Assembly: GCF_001544315.1 (NCBI RefSeq)
Contig: NZ_BCQG01000038.1
Coordinates: 1-37,282 of the forward strand
Origin: Geobacillus jurassicus NBRC 107829
GTDB lineage: Bacteria; Bacillota; Bacilli; Bacillales; Anoxybacillaceae
Reading direction: 5' to 3'
DNA length: 37,282 nt
This document shows positions 26,617 to 34,593 of this stretch, piece after piece. The notes under the pieces are model-generated. The model saw only the letters and a program-made list of their open reading frames with translations. It did no database searches and had not been told where the DNA came from. The position numbers were made by a program, and so were the translations under genes. The stretch's first letter is position 1; every line of letters begins with the position of its first letter.

Positions 26617-27447
26617 ATGCTAAGAGGGTTGTATACCGCCGCGAGCGGCATGTTGGCGCAAGAGCGGCGCGTCGATCTGTTGACGAACAATCTAGCGAAC
26701 GCCGAAACGCCGGGATACAAAGCTGATGCGGCTGCCATGAGAGCGTTTCCGGAACTGCTGATGGCCCGGTTGGAGAAAGAGCCGATTCCGACCAACCCGC
26801 CGCGCGCTGTTCCGTCGCGAACGGCGATTGGACCGCTTAACACGGGCGTATATATGCAAGAGCTCATCCCGAATTTCCGCCAAGGGGATGTGAAAGAAAC
26901 CGGTTTGGCGACCGATATCGCCCTTGTGGACGGACAAGTCCCCATCGATCCGGCGAGCGGGCAACGCGGCGCGCTGTTTTTTGCCGTCGAAACGGGCGAG
27001 GGCGAGGTTCGCTACACGAGAAACGGCCATTTCACCTTGAGCCCGAACGGCTACTTGACGACGCAAGAGGGCTGGTATGTGCTTGATGACAACGGCAGGC
27101 GCATTCCGCTTTCAAGCGAGCGGTTTTCTGTTCGCGACGACGGAACGATCATCGATGAGAATGGGACGACCACCCGTCTCGGCGTCGTATTCGCCGCCAA
27201 CCCGCAAGCGTTGGTGAAGGAAGGAAACGGTTTATTCCGCAGCACGACAGGGCCGTTGCCGCAGGCGCCCGGCAACGCGACGTATACGGTGAAACAGCGT
27301 TTTCTTGAGCGATCAAACGTCGACATCGAGCGGACGATGACCGATTTGCTCGCGGCTTACCGCACGTTTGAAGCAAACCAAAAAATCGTCCAAGCGTACG
27401 ACCGCAGCTTGGATAAGGCCGTCAACGAAGTCGGCCGCCTGAAATGA
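26617..27447 (+). CDS. flhO: Flagellar hook-basal body protein FlhO (rod protein)
   Basis: Distal-rod type protein of the flagellar basal body, FlgF/FlgG family, 276 residues. The N-terminal rod signature LRGLYTAASGMLAQERRVDLLTNNLANAETPGYK and the C-terminal motif SNVDIERTMTDLLAAYRTFEANQKIVQAYD are both present; these pack as coiled coils in the rod. The ATG at 26617 follows AGGTG by 6 nt. flhP follows after 21 nt. The order mbl-flhO-flhP matches Bacillus, where these two flagellar genes lie apart from the main flagellar operon. Confidence 0.92.
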   Translation: MLRGLYTAASGMLAQERRVDLLTNNLANAETPGYKADAAAMRAFPELLMARLEKEPIPTNPPRAVPSRTAIGPLNTGVYMQELIPNFRQGDVKETGLATDIALVDGQVPIDPASGQRGALFFAVETGEGEVRYTRNGHFTLSPNGYLTTQEGWYVLDDNGRRIPLSSERFSVRDDGTIIDENGTTTRLGVVFAANPQALVKEGNGLFRSTTGPLPQAPGNATYTVKQRFLERSNVDIERTMTDLLAAYRTFEANQKIVQAYDRSLDKAVNEVGRLK

Positions 27448-27468
27448 TGACAAAAGGAGGACAAGCCC

Positions 27469-28290
27469 GTGCTTCGTTCGATGCTCACCGCCGCCAACAC
27501 GATGAACGCTTTGCAACAGCGGCTCGATACGATCAGCCATAACATCGCCAACAGCAACACCGTCGGCTTTAAACGGCGCGAAGCGAGCTTTGCCGAGCTC
27601 TTGACCCAGCAAATCGACCGTCTGCCGAACGACGAAGCGCCCCGGCAAACGCCGGCGGGCGTGCGCTACGGCAACGGGGCGCGCCTCGCTTCGACGATGC
27701 TCATCCTCGCACAAGGCGCGCTTGTCGAGACCGGACGCCGCTTGGATTTTGCTTTGACGGCCGAGAACCAATGGTTCCGCGTCCGTCTGACCGATCAAAA
27801 TGGAGCGGAAACGATCGGCTACACCCGCGCCGGAAACTTTTCGCTTGCGCCCATGAATGGCCAGCTTGCTTTGACGACAAGCGACGGTTTGTTTGTGTTG
27901 GATGAAGCCAACGCGCCGATTTTGCTTCCCGCCGATGCGCATGACGTGCAGCTTTCCCCGACCGGGACGTTGACGGCGACCAATGCGGACGGTGCGGTCG
28001 TCGCCCGCGTGAATTTGGGCGTCACCAGAATCCGCCGTCCGCAGCTTCTGGAAGCGCGCGGCGGCAACGTCTATGCGCTTCCCAACGTCCTAGGCGCGGC
28101 GGAAGAACTGAACGGCAACTTGCGCGGCCAAATCAGCGTGAAGCAAGGCGCCTTGGAACAGTCGAACGTCGACCTTGGCGAGGAAATGGTCGGCCTGATG
28201 GCGACAAGCCGAGCGTATCAGCTGAACGCCCGCGCCATTTCCATCTCCGAACAAATGCTCGGGCTGATTAACGGCATGCGCTCCTCATAA
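27469..28290 (+). CDS. flhP: Flagellar hook-basal body protein FlhP (rod protein)
   Basis: Second FlgF/FlgG-type rod protein, 273 residues. The N-terminus LRSMLTAANTMNALQQRLDTISHNIANSNTVGFKRRE and the C-terminal EQSNVDLGEEMVGLMATSRAYQLNARAISISEQMLGLI show the rod signature. A GTG start at 27469 has AAAGGAGG 8 nt upstream. It is translated from the same transcript as flhO. In Bacillus FlhP is required for hook completion; here the role is inferred from homology and order. Confidence 0.92.
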   Translation: MLRSMLTAANTMNALQQRLDTISHNIANSNTVGFKRREASFAELLTQQIDRLPNDEAPRQTPAGVRYGNGARLASTMLILAQGALVETGRRLDFALTAENQWFRVRLTDQNGAETIGYTRAGNFSLAPMNGQLALTTSDGLFVLDEANAPILLPADAHDVQLSPTGTLTATNADGAVVARVNLGVTRIRRPQLLEARGGNVYALPNVLGAAEELNGNLRGQISVKQGALEQSNVDLGEEMVGLMATSRAYQLNARAISISEQMLGLINGMRSS

Positions 28291-28301
28291 GGAGGATCGC
28301 T

Positions 28302-28643
28302 ATGAGTGATGAGAGGCATCAAGAACGTATGCACTCGCCGTCTTCGCGGATGGCGAGGCGGAAAGGCCGAGTGAGAAAGAGCCCGCCGGCTCCCGCCGAA
28401 CCGGAAGCCAAAGCCCTTCCGCCGGAAGGGGAGGCGGCCGCGCCGCGCCGGTTCGTCCGCACCCGGCTCATCCCGATCTGGCTTCGGCTGATCATCGTGA
28501 TCGTCTTGATGGCCGCAAGCCTCGCCGCCGGCGCGGTCGTCGGCTACAGCGCCATCGGCGATGGGAAGCCGCTCGATGTATTCCGCCCGTCCACGTGGAA
28601 GCACATCATCGATATCGTCGAGAAAGGAACGGACCGCGGCTGA
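28302..28643 (+). CDS. Small EpuA-like membrane protein (often mislabelled RNA polymerase beta)
   Basis: A 113-residue protein with a basic, proline-rich N-terminal half (about residues 1-55), one transmembrane segment (about 60-80: WLRLIIVIVLMAASLAAGAVV) and a short outer tail with VFRPSTWKHIIDIV. This matches the EpuA family that lies upstream of fabZ in Bacillaceae and is frequently annotated as DNA-directed RNA polymerase subunit beta without catalytic sequence. The function is unknown. GGAGG lies before the ATG at 28302. Confidence 0.75.
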   Translation: MSDERHQERMHSPSSRMARRKGRVRKSPPAPAEPEAKALPPEGEAAAPRRFVRTRLIPIWLRLIIVIVLMAASLAAGAVVGYSAIGDGKPLDVFRPSTWKHIIDIVEKGTDRG

Positions 28644-28676
28644 TTAAGCCGCCAAACGAGAGAAAGGAGTTTGCCC

Positions 28677-29114
28677 ATGCTTGACATCCAGCAAATCCAG
28701 TCCATCATCCCGCACCGCTATCCGTTTTTGCTCGTTGATCGCATTCTTGAAATCGAAGAAGGGAAGCGCGCCGTCGGCATCAAAAACGTGAGCGCCAACG
28801 AATCGTTCTTCGCCGGCCACTTCCCTGAATACCCGGTCATGCCCGGCGTGTTGATCGTCGAAGCGCTCGCCCAAGTCGGCGCCGTCGTCCTCCTGCAAAG
28901 CGAGGAAAACCGCGGCCGCCTCGCCTTTTTCGCCGGCATCGACAACTGCCGCTTCAAACGGCAAGTAAGGCCAGGCGACCAGCTTCGATTGGAAGTGGAA
29001 ATTCTCCGCGCCCGCGGCGCCATCGGCAAAGGCAAAGGCGTCGCTACCGTCGACGGCGAACTCGCCTGCGAAACCGAGCTCATGTTTGCCTTAGGCGACA
29101 AACCGGCTCGTTGA
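28677..29114 (+). CDS. fabZ: 3-hydroxyacyl-[acyl-carrier-protein] dehydratase FabZ
   Basis: Dehydrates 3-hydroxyacyl-ACP in type II fatty acid synthesis. With the ATG at 28677 the protein has 145 residues and begins MLDIQQIQ as in Bacillus. The hot-dog fold catalytic pair is visible: H48 in [12 protein letters not shown] and E62 in [15 protein letters not shown] at 28664-28670 gives 6-nt spacing to this ATG; a TTG at 28671 abuts the ribosome site and is rejected. It ends the flhO-flhP-epuA-fabZ run. Confidence 0.96.
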   Translation: MLDIQQIQSIIPHRYPFLLVDRILEIEEGKRAVGIKNVSANESFFAGHFPEYPVMPGVLIVEALAQVGAVVLLQSEENRGRLAFFAGIDNCRFKRQVRPGDQLRLEVEILRARGAIGKGKGVATVDGELACETELMFALGDKPAR

Positions 29115-29465
29115 ACGCTCTCCCATCTACGCAAACGCTTAGAGGTGAGAGATTCTTGGAACACCTGCCCAGCGGCAGGCTGCCAGCCAAGCCATCCCGT
29201 TCGTCCCACGATTCCGCTGTTCCCATTTACGCTGATCGCGTTGAAGTGGGGGTCTTTTACGGTTAGAGATGACAAACAGAACGCGCTCTGTCAAGGGGCG
29301 CGTTTCGTTGTTTTTCCTGGCTGGTCCTCAAGCTTGAGTGGATTCCGCGCCGCCTCCTTCCTCGATGGTCAGCGAAGTTGTGCATGAAATGCGCCGTTCT
29401 GGGAAAGATAAGCAAGGACCGGCCTTACATAAGGTCACAACAACAAACAGAAAGGAGCAGATAGG
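29115..29465. other. Intergenic region fabZ-lipoprotein (351 nt), structured 5' part
   Basis: The first 160 nt can fold: CTCTC-CC-TCTA pairs with TAGA-GG-GAGAG between 29119 and 29152, and a GGCT-GCC-AGCC hairpin follows. No convincing gene; the 80-codon open frame at 29145 has no family resemblance. A terminator-like hairpin comes next, and the remaining 150 nt lead into the lipoprotein gene with no clear promoter. Confidence 0.45.
29281..29314 (+). terminator. Probable terminator downstream of fabZ
   Basis: ACGCGC (29281-29286) pairs with GCGCGT (29298-29303). The T-rich tail is interrupted (TTCGTTGTTTTT). Confidence 0.6.
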
Positions 29466-29837
29466 ATGAAGAAAAAAGCGCTGTTGATCCGGTTGTTCAG
29501 CGCCCTTGTCGCCCTCTTTTTAGCGGCTGGATGCAATATGAACCGCGACAACAACAATCCGCCGCCGCCGAACAACAACCAAAACGATGTCAACGATCAA
29601 GACATGAACCCGGCCGATGACATCAACCAAAACGATAACGTCGACAACGACAAAGACAATGACGGCATCCCGGACACCCGCGATGCCGATCTGAACGACA
29701 ACCAAAACAACCAACTCCCGCCGGGAGACGACACGAACAACGGACCGGGCGACGATGAGCGTGACGCAGTTCCAGACCGCGAAGACCCGATTGAAGACCC
29801 GCGAGACGCCAACGACAAAGACAACAAAGACGAATAA
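29466..29837 (+). CDS. Asp/Asn-rich lipoprotein of unknown function
   Basis: A 123-residue predicted lipoprotein: basic start MKKK, hydrophobic segment, lipobox LAAGC with C23. The mature part is almost entirely Asp, Asn, Pro, Gln and Glu, with DNDGIPD and related DxDxDxxxD-like words that resemble thrombospondin type-3 calcium-binding repeats. No enzyme domain is visible. GAAAGGAG precedes the ATG. It has its own terminator and stands between fabZ and the polysaccharide kinase genes. A surface, cation-binding or spacer role is a guess. Confidence 0.75.
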   Translation: MKKKALLIRLFSALVALFLAAGCNMNRDNNNPPPPNNNQNDVNDQDMNPADDINQNDNVDNDKDNDGIPDTRDADLNDNQNNQLPPGDDTNNGPGDDERDAVPDREDPIEDPRDANDKDNKDE

Positions 29838-29846
29838 CGCAGACAA

Positions 29847-29874
29847 AGGCTGCCTTCTAAGGCGGCCTATTTTT
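29847..29874 (+). terminator. Rho-independent terminator after the lipoprotein gene
   Basis: AGGCTGCCT (29847-29855) pairs with AGGCGGCCT (29860-29868) with one G-T wobble. ATTTTTG follows. Confidence 0.85.
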
Positions 29875-29903
29875 GTTTGGCCAAAATTAGTACTGATTTC
29901 GGC

Positions 29904-29932
29904 TAGATATGTCTGTTTATATCCGCTATAAT
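29904..29932 (+). promoter_or_regulatory. Sigma-A promoter of the tyrosine-kinase operon
   Basis: TAGATA (29904-29909, 4 of 6) and TATAAT (29927-29932) are 17 nt apart, ~56 nt before the first gene. Confidence 0.65.
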
Positions 29933-29988
29933 GGGAATGTCCATCGATTGTCGAAAGATGCGGATAGGAGATCATAGGGGGGGACACA

Positions 29989-30732
29989 ATGGAAGAAACG
30001 ATCAGCTTGCGCGAGCTGTTCGACATATTGCGCAAACGGCTTTGGCTCATTGTCTTGATCACGGCACTGGCCACCGTCGTGAGCGGTGCGGTCAGCTATT
30101 TTGTCTTGACGCCGATTTATCAAGCGTCAACGCAAATTCTCGTCAACCAGGCGAAATCGGAGCAGCAGCTTTACAACTTCAACGAAATCCAAACGAACGT
30201 GCAGCTCATTAACACGTACAGCGTCATCATCAAAAGCCCGGCGATTTTGGAAAAAGTCAAAAACGAGCTCCGTCTCGACCGGACGCTCGATGAACTAAAC
30301 GAACAAATTCAGGTGTCAAGCGAGAAAGACTCGCAAGTGTTCTCCGTCACCGTCCAAGACCCAGATCCCGCCATGGCGGCCAAGATCGCCAACAAGACGG
30401 CCGAAGTGTTCAAAAACGAAATCGTCAAAATCATGAACATCGACAACGTGACGATTCTTTCCAAAGCGGAAGTGAAAGAACATCAAGCCCCGGTCAAACC
30501 GAAGCCGCTTCTCAATATGGCCATCGCCTTTGTCGTCGGTTTGATGACTGGTGTAGGACTTGCCTTCCTGCTTGAGTATTTGGACAACACGATCAAAACG
30601 GAAGAGGACGTCGAAAAACATCTTGGTTTGCCGGTGCTTGGTTCGATCAGCATCATATCCCCGCAGGCAGCAAACACGACAAGAACAGCCATGAGTATGC
30701 AACGAGCAAGGAGGGAGACCATTGGCCGTTAG
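29989..30732 (+). CDS. ywqC: Wzz-like tyrosine-kinase modulator (TkmA/CapA type)
   Basis: Membrane activator and anchor of a bacterial tyrosine kinase in exopolysaccharide synthesis. 247 residues with two membrane segments (about 18-40 and 173-195) flanking an extracellular Wzz-type domain, then a cytoplasmic tail (about 196-247) of the kind that activates the kinase. Visible landmarks are the N-terminal [30 protein letters not shown], and a proline-rich segment before helix 2 ([18 protein letters not shown]). AGGGGGGG precedes the ATG at 29989. It overlaps the kinase gene by 11 nt. YveK/EpsA is a close alternative name. Confidence 0.88.
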   Translation: MEETISLRELFDILRKRLWLIVLITALATVVSGAVSYFVLTPIYQASTQILVNQAKSEQQLYNFNEIQTNVQLINTYSVIIKSPAILEKVKNELRLDRTLDELNEQIQVSSEKDSQVFSVTVQDPDPAMAAKIANKTAEVFKNEIVKIMNIDNVTILSKAEVKEHQAPVKPKPLLNMAIAFVVGLMTGVGLAFLLEYLDNTIKTEEDVEKHLGLPVLGSISIISPQAANTTRTAMSMQRARRETIGR

Positions 30733-31420
30733 TAACCGTAAAAAATTTCAAAAGGCAGAACGAAACTTGATCGCCTTTGATGATCCAAAATCCTCAATTT
30801 CCGAACAATACCGGACAATTCGAACGAACATTGAATTTTCTTTCATCGATGAACCGCTGCGGTCACTGATGGTCACCTCTTCCGCTCCATTGGAGGGAAA
30901 ATCGACAACTGCCGCTAACTTGGCTGTTGTGTTCGCACAACAAGGGAAAAAGGTGTTGCTCGTTGACGCCGATTTGCGCAAACCAACAGTGGATTACACG
31001 TTCCGCTTAAACAACTACGCTGGGCTGACAAGTGTGCTGACAAGCGCCTCTTCGCTGTCATCTACCTTGCAAGGGACGGCCGTTGAAAACTTAACGGTAT
31101 TGACAGCTGGGCCGATCCCGCCAAATCCAGCGGAATTGCTCAGTTCCAGAATAATGGACCGCCTCTTGCACGAACTGCAAGAGATGTACGACCTTGTCCT
31201 CTTTGATACTCCACCAGTGTTGGCAGTCACTGATGCGCAAATTTTAGCGAACAAATGTGACGGCACGGTGTTGGTCGTTGCCAGCGGCAAGACAGAAATC
31301 GCTGCCGCCGCTAAGGCGAAAGAACTGCTTGAAGCCGCTAATGCGAAACTGGTCGGCGTAGTTTTGAACCAACGAAAGCAACGCGACGGCAGCGGCTATT
31401 ACTATTATCAATACAAATAA
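30722..31420 (+). CDS. ywqD: BY-type protein-tyrosine kinase (PtkA/CapB type)
   Basis: Cytoplasmic autophosphorylating tyrosine kinase that controls polysaccharide polymerisation and can phosphorylate sugar-nucleotide enzymes. 232 residues. Walker A is [10 protein letters not shown] (53-62), Walker A' is [11 protein letters not shown] (78-88), and Walker B is LVLFDTPPV (~157-165). The C-terminus has the tyrosine cluster GYYYYQY that is the autophosphorylation site. A TTG start at 30722 lies within the end of the modulator gene behind GGAGGG. The split modulator/kinase arrangement is the Gram-positive form. Confidence 0.92.
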   Translation: MAVSNRKKFQKAERNLIAFDDPKSSISEQYRTIRTNIEFSFIDEPLRSLMVTSSAPLEGKSTTAANLAVVFAQQGKKVLLVDADLRKPTVDYTFRLNNYAGLTSVLTSASSLSSTLQGTAVENLTVLTAGPIPPNPAELLSSRIMDRLLHELQEMYDLVLFDTPPVLAVTDAQILANKCDGTVLVVASGKTEIAAAAKAKELLEAANAKLVGVVLNQRKQRDGSGYYYYQYK

Positions 31421-31423
31421 CAG

Positions 31424-31447
31424 ACGGCTTCCCCCGCGGGAAGCCGT
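31424..31447 (+). terminator. Hairpin between the kinase and SGNH genes
   Basis: ACGGCTTCCC (31424-31433) is perfectly complementary to GGGAAGCCGT (31438-31447). Only TTATA follows, so it is a weak terminator or a processing and attenuation point within the operon. Confidence 0.6.
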
Positions 31448-31475
31448 TTATATAGCCAAGGAGGGGGAGGAACTG

Positions 31476-32261
31476 TTGAGAAATTTCATTCTCATCCTTT
31501 TCGTCGCCGCTGCTTGTCTTGCCTTCATTATAACCGGGCACTTGTACTGGGAACGAAAAATCGACGCCACCGTGCAAGCGGCACGGATGAAAATCGACGC
31601 ATCGGCCAACCAGGAAGAAGCGCCAAGCCGGGCTGAGGAAATCCTCGACCGCGCTAAGCAGCTGCCAGCGGCCGCGCAAGCCGCCATCAAGAGGGCTGTT
31701 GAAGAAAACCGCCCGATCCGCTTCGTCGTCGCTGGCTCGGAATCGACGCCGGAGACGGGCGGCTGGCCTGAATTATTGAAACGAGCGTTAGATGACGCGT
31801 ATGGGAAAGGGGCGTTCCACATCACTGTCCACGAATACGACGGCTTGACGACCGCCGACGCCGACGAGAAGCGCATCGCCGCCGACTGGGCCAAGGACAA
31901 GCCGGATCTTGTCCTGCTTGAACCGTTTTTGTTAAACGACAACGGCGTCGTGACGATCGACGACAGCCTCGCCCATATCAAATCAATCATCAGTCAACTT
32001 ACATCCGCGGCCCCGGATGCGGCCGTGATCTTGCAGCCGCCGAACCCGATTTACAACGCGACCTACTATCCGCGGCAAGTCGAGCAGCTTGAAGCGTTCG
32101 CCAAAGAGAACGGTTATCCTTATATCAACCATTGGCCCGCCTGGCCGGATGCAAACAGCGAGGAACTGAACCGCTACGTCGACCCGCAAACCGACTTGCC
32201 GACCGCGGAAGGGGCCAAGCTTTGGGCCGACGCGCTGGCGAAGTACTTTATAACCCAATAA
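31476..32261 (+). CDS. SGNH/GDSL-hydrolase-like secreted or anchored protein
   Basis: A 261-residue protein with an N-terminal membrane anchor (about residues 4-21), a charged helical stretch (25-80) and an SGNH-like domain (about 82-258). Block I reads VVAGSEST (G87-S88-E89-S90), where the family has GDS. The C-terminal block reads DLPTAEGAKLWADAL, where active hydrolases have DxxHP; no catalytic histidine is apparent there. The TTG start at 31476 has GGAGGGGGAGG just upstream. Linked to polysaccharide control genes, a role in acyl modification of the polymer is plausible, but the catalytic set looks incomplete. Confidence 0.65.
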   Translation: MRNFILILFVAAACLAFIITGHLYWERKIDATVQAARMKIDASANQEEAPSRAEEILDRAKQLPAAAQAAIKRAVEENRPIRFVVAGSESTPETGGWPELLKRALDDAYGKGAFHITVHEYDGLTTADADEKRIAADWAKDKPDLVLLEPFLLNDNGVVTIDDSLAHIKSIISQLTSAAPDAAVILQPPNPIYNATYYPRQVEQLEAFAKENGYPYINHWPAWPDANSEELNRYVDPQTDLPTAEGAKLWADALAKYFITQ

Positions 32262-32293
32262 AAAGATGCGCACCCCCCCTCAAGGTGCGCGTC
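32260..32293 (-). terminator. Rho-independent terminator of the LCP gene
   Basis: GATGCGCACC (32265-32274) and GGTGCGCGTC (32284-32293) form the stem. On the minus strand a T5 run follows (32260-32264), 5 nt after the LCP stop; on the plus strand there is no T-run. Confidence 0.8.
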
Positions 32294-32297
32294 CCGT

Positions 32298-33239
32298 TTA
32301 TTTCACCGCCGTCGCCTTCAGCTCCAGATGCTCTTTCAACTCGTTCGAAATCGCCAGCCGTTCGCTTTCCGGCACGATCAAGTAATAAATGCCGTTGATT
32401 TTCGTCCCTTGGCCGGTGATGTGGAGCTGTTTGATCTGTTTGCGGGCGTCTTTGTAATTCGCTTGAATATCTTTCATTTCCTCAAACGTCAAGTTCGTCT
32501 TCACGTTTTTCCCGATGGCGGCGAGCACGTCGCCGTAGTTCGTTAGCGACGAGAAGCTTGCGCCTTTCTCGATAATCGCCTGAATGATTTGCTTCTGCCG
32601 GTCCTGGCGCCCGAAATCGCCGCGCGGATCTTCTTTCCGCATGCGCGAATATTTCAGCGCTTCGTCCCCGTTTAATGTAATCTCGCCTTTCGGGAAGTGC
32701 GTTCCTTCATACGTAAAAGCGAATGGATTGTTCACCGTCACCCCGCCGACGGCATCGACGATGTCGCGGAAGCTTTCCATGTTGACCTTAATGTAATAGT
32801 CAATCGGGATATCTAAAAAGTGTTCCACCGTCGCCATCGTCATCTCCACTCCGCCAAAGGCGTACGAGTGGTTGATTTTATCTTCCGTCCCTTTTCCGAT
32901 AATCTCCGTTCTCGTGTCGCGCGGAACGCTGACCATCTCAATCGACTGTTTGTTTGGATTGACTGTCATGACGATCAGCGAGTCCGCACGCCCGCGATCC
33001 CCTTTGCGTTCGTCGACACCAATCAACAAAATCGAAATCGGCGTCTTCCGCTCAAATGAAACGTCTTCCTGACGTTTCTTTGACTTCCAGTTTACGTCTT
33101 CGTGCATTTGGTTCGCCGTCTGTTTCACATTATGATAAATAGAATAGGCGAATATTCCCGCTCCAGCGAATAGTACAACGAACACTCCCACCATCCAGCG
33201 GAGCCATTTTTTCTTCTTTTTTCGACGTTCTGCTCTCAT
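32298..33239 (-). CDS. LytR-CpsA-Psr (LCP) family cell-wall glycopolymer ligase
   Basis: Membrane enzyme of the family that attaches teichoic acids or capsular polysaccharide from lipid carriers to peptidoglycan. With the ATG at 33239 it has 313 residues: a very basic cytoplasmic start (MRAERRKKKKKW), one membrane helix (about 14-33), then the LCP domain. Conserved residues are visible in LLIGVDERKGDRGRADSLIVMTVNP, SVPRDTRTEI, KINHSYAFGG and the C-terminal SRMRKEDPRGDFGRQDRQKQII (the family's R/D-rich active-site block). The 22-codon upstream extension contains the promoter and is rejected. It is transcribed against the flanking polysaccharide genes. Confidence 0.92.
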   Translation of the reverse strand: MRAERRKKKKKWLRWMVGVFVVLFAGAGIFAYSIYHNVKQTANQMHEDVNWKSKKRQEDVSFERKTPISILLIGVDERKGDRGRADSLIVMTVNPNKQSIEMVSVPRDTRTEIIGKGTEDKINHSYAFGGVEMTMATVEHFLDIPIDYYIKVNMESFRDIVDAVGGVTVNNPFAFTYEGTHFPKGEITLNGDEALKYSRMRKEDPRGDFGRQDRQKQIIQAIIEKGASFSSLTNYGDVLAAIGKNVKTNLTFEEMKDIQANYKDARKQIKQLHITGQGTKINGIYYLIVPESERLAISNELKEHLELKATAVK

Positions 33240-33276
33240 CTTCAACCTTCCTTCGGCTGTAAAATCCATCACTATG

Positions 33277-33305
33277 ATTATAGTTTGTTTTTCCGGAAGA
33301 GACAA
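33277..33305 (-). promoter_or_regulatory. Sigma-A promoter of the LCP gene
   Basis: On the minus strand TTGTCT (33305-33300) and TATAAT (33282-33277) are exactly 17 nt apart, ~38 nt before the LCP start. Confidence 0.75.
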
Positions 33306-33422
33306 CTAAAAGCAATGTATGAGCATATCAACTTTTGGCCAATCATGTCCGCCAAACTGCCAACAGGCAACAAATGGCGCCAGCAAAAAAGTTTTTTCGA
33401 CAACAACCGACAAAAAACGCGA

Positions 33423-33451
33423 TTGATATGACGAATCTCCTATGCTATAAT
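33423..33451 (+). promoter_or_regulatory. Strong sigma-A promoter of the tyrosine phosphatase gene
   Basis: TTGATA (33423-33428), 17-nt spacer and TATAAT (33446-33451), with an extended TG two bases before the -10. Confidence 0.85.
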
Positions 33452-33492
33452 TAATGATGTTCAAGATGTTGGAAAATAAGGGGGAGATGGAG

Positions 33493-34260
33493 ATGATCGA
33501 CATCCATAGCCATATCTTGCCGGGCGTTGATGACGGGGCAAAAACGATGGATGATGCCATTGCCATGGCAAAAGCAGCAGTAGACGAGGGCATTACAACG
33601 ATCATCGCCACTCCCCATCACCATAACGGGAAATACGATAACCCGTCATCCTCTGTCACCACCGCCGTCCGCCAGTTGAACGCACAGCTTGAACAACACC
33701 ATATTCCCTTGAAGGTACTTGCAGGGCAGGAAGTCCGCCTTCACGGCGATTTGTTGGACAACTGGGAGAAAGGCGACTTGTTGCCGCTTGGCGAGGAAAC
33801 GCCGTACATATTGGTGGAATTCCCGTCCGACCATGTTCCGCGCTACGCGAACCAGTTGCTGTTTGAGATGCAGCTGAAAGGACTCACTCCTGTAATCGCC
33901 CATCCGGAACGAAACGCTGAAATCATCGAAAAACCAGATCGGCTGTACGAGCTCGTCCAAAAAGGCGTCCTTACCCAAGTGACTGCCGCCAGCGTGGCAG
34001 GTTGCTTCGGAAAAAATATCCAGAAGTTTTCAATGCAGTTGATCGAAGCGAACTGGGTGCACTTCATTGCCTCAGATGCTCATAATCTCACAAGCCGTTC
34101 TTTCCAAATGCGGGCGGCTTATGACACGATCGACTGCGAATTCGGCATTGATGCCGTCTATTTCTTCCAAGAAAACGCCGAACAGCTCGTTAACGGGCAA
34201 ACTGTATACCGCGACGAGCCCGTGCGGATCAAAAAGAAAAAGTTTCTCGGCCTCTTTTAG
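33493..34260 (+). CDS. ywqE: PHP-type protein-tyrosine phosphatase (YwqE/CpsB)
   Basis: Metal-dependent phosphatase that reverses autophosphorylation of the BY kinase. 255 residues, the family length. Metal-binding motifs of the PHP fold are intact: H5-x-H7 in IDIHSHILPGVDDG, ATPHHHNGKY, the glutamate in GQEVRLHG, HPERN and SDAHN. The ATG at 33493 lies 6 nt after GGGGGAG; an upstream frame to 33454 precedes that ribosome site. In B. subtilis it follows modulator and kinase directly; here the SGNH gene and the inverted LCP gene intervene and it has its own strong promoter. Confidence 0.93.
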   Translation: MIDIHSHILPGVDDGAKTMDDAIAMAKAAVDEGITTIIATPHHHNGKYDNPSSSVTTAVRQLNAQLEQHHIPLKVLAGQEVRLHGDLLDNWEKGDLLPLGEETPYILVEFPSDHVPRYANQLLFEMQLKGLTPVIAHPERNAEIIEKPDRLYELVQKGVLTQVTAASVAGCFGKNIQKFSMQLIEANWVHFIASDAHNLTSRSFQMRAAYDTIDCEFGIDAVYFFQENAEQLVNGQTVYRDEPVRIKKKKFLGLF

Positions 34261-34303
34261 GAAGATGCGCCTAAGCCGGATGGCTAGGCCAACTGTTTTA
34301 GGT

Positions 34304-34338
34304 TTTTGTTGACCTGTTTTTCGGTTTGGTCAACAAAA
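34304..34338. repeat. 11-bp perfect inverted repeat
   Basis: TTTTGTTGACC (34304-34314) is exactly complementary to GGTCAACAAAA (34328-34338) around a 13-nt T-rich loop. No T-run follows on either strand, so it is not a standard terminator. Confidence 0.7.
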
Positions 34339-34484
34339 CAGAAACAGCTTCCTTATCTTACTTTATCGGTGATGTCTCCTTACCGTTATCAACGGAGGCA
34401 CTCGGCCATGCCGTGGGTGGGGACGATGACGGTCTGGCCACCTTAGACGCCCGTCGTCGAGGGTGTGGTGTGAGGGCGGGTTAG

Positions 34485-34507
34485 ATGCCCGGTTTTAGGC
34501 ATTTTTA
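34485..34507 (+). terminator. Terminator-like hairpin
   Basis: ATGCC (34485-34489) pairs with GGCAT (34498-34502), followed by TTTTTAT. The stem is short; it could end a transcript arising in the structured stretch upstream. Confidence 0.4.
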
Positions 34508-34542
34508 TGCCCAATCAGTGATTATGGGTGAGCCGTATCGTT

Positions 34543-34548
34543 TATAAT
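34543..34548 (+). promoter_or_regulatory. -10 element for the ATPase gene
   Basis: TATAAT lies 45 nt before the ATG. The -35 position (34520-34525, GATTAT) is poor, so the promoter may be weak or activator-dependent. Confidence 0.4.
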
Positions 34549-34593
34549 AGAAAGATAGAGGCTTCGTAATTCGTAAAGAGAGGCGATACGCGC

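Larger units (their letters stand above)
34261..34593. other. Structured intergenic region (333 nt) before the ATPase gene
   Basis: No coding gene seen. In order it holds a GCCTAaGCC/GGCtAGGC hairpin (34269-34289) and an 11-bp perfect inverted repeat listed separately. A GC-rich self-complementary stretch at 34390-34480 follows (GACGA..ACGG against CCGTCGTC; CGGC-CAT-GCCG). A terminator-like hairpin at 34485-34507 and a TATAAT at 34543-34548 come before the ATPase. See the matching finding. Confidence 0.5.

Noticed and set aside
28302-28643. RNA polymerase beta subunit
   Set aside because: Only 113 residues with a single membrane helix and no polymerase motif; the label is a known misannotation of the EpuA family.
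34530-34540. GAGCCGTAT word resembling a group II intron domain V start
   Set aside because: The rest of domain V is absent and no intron-encoded reverse transcriptase is present.
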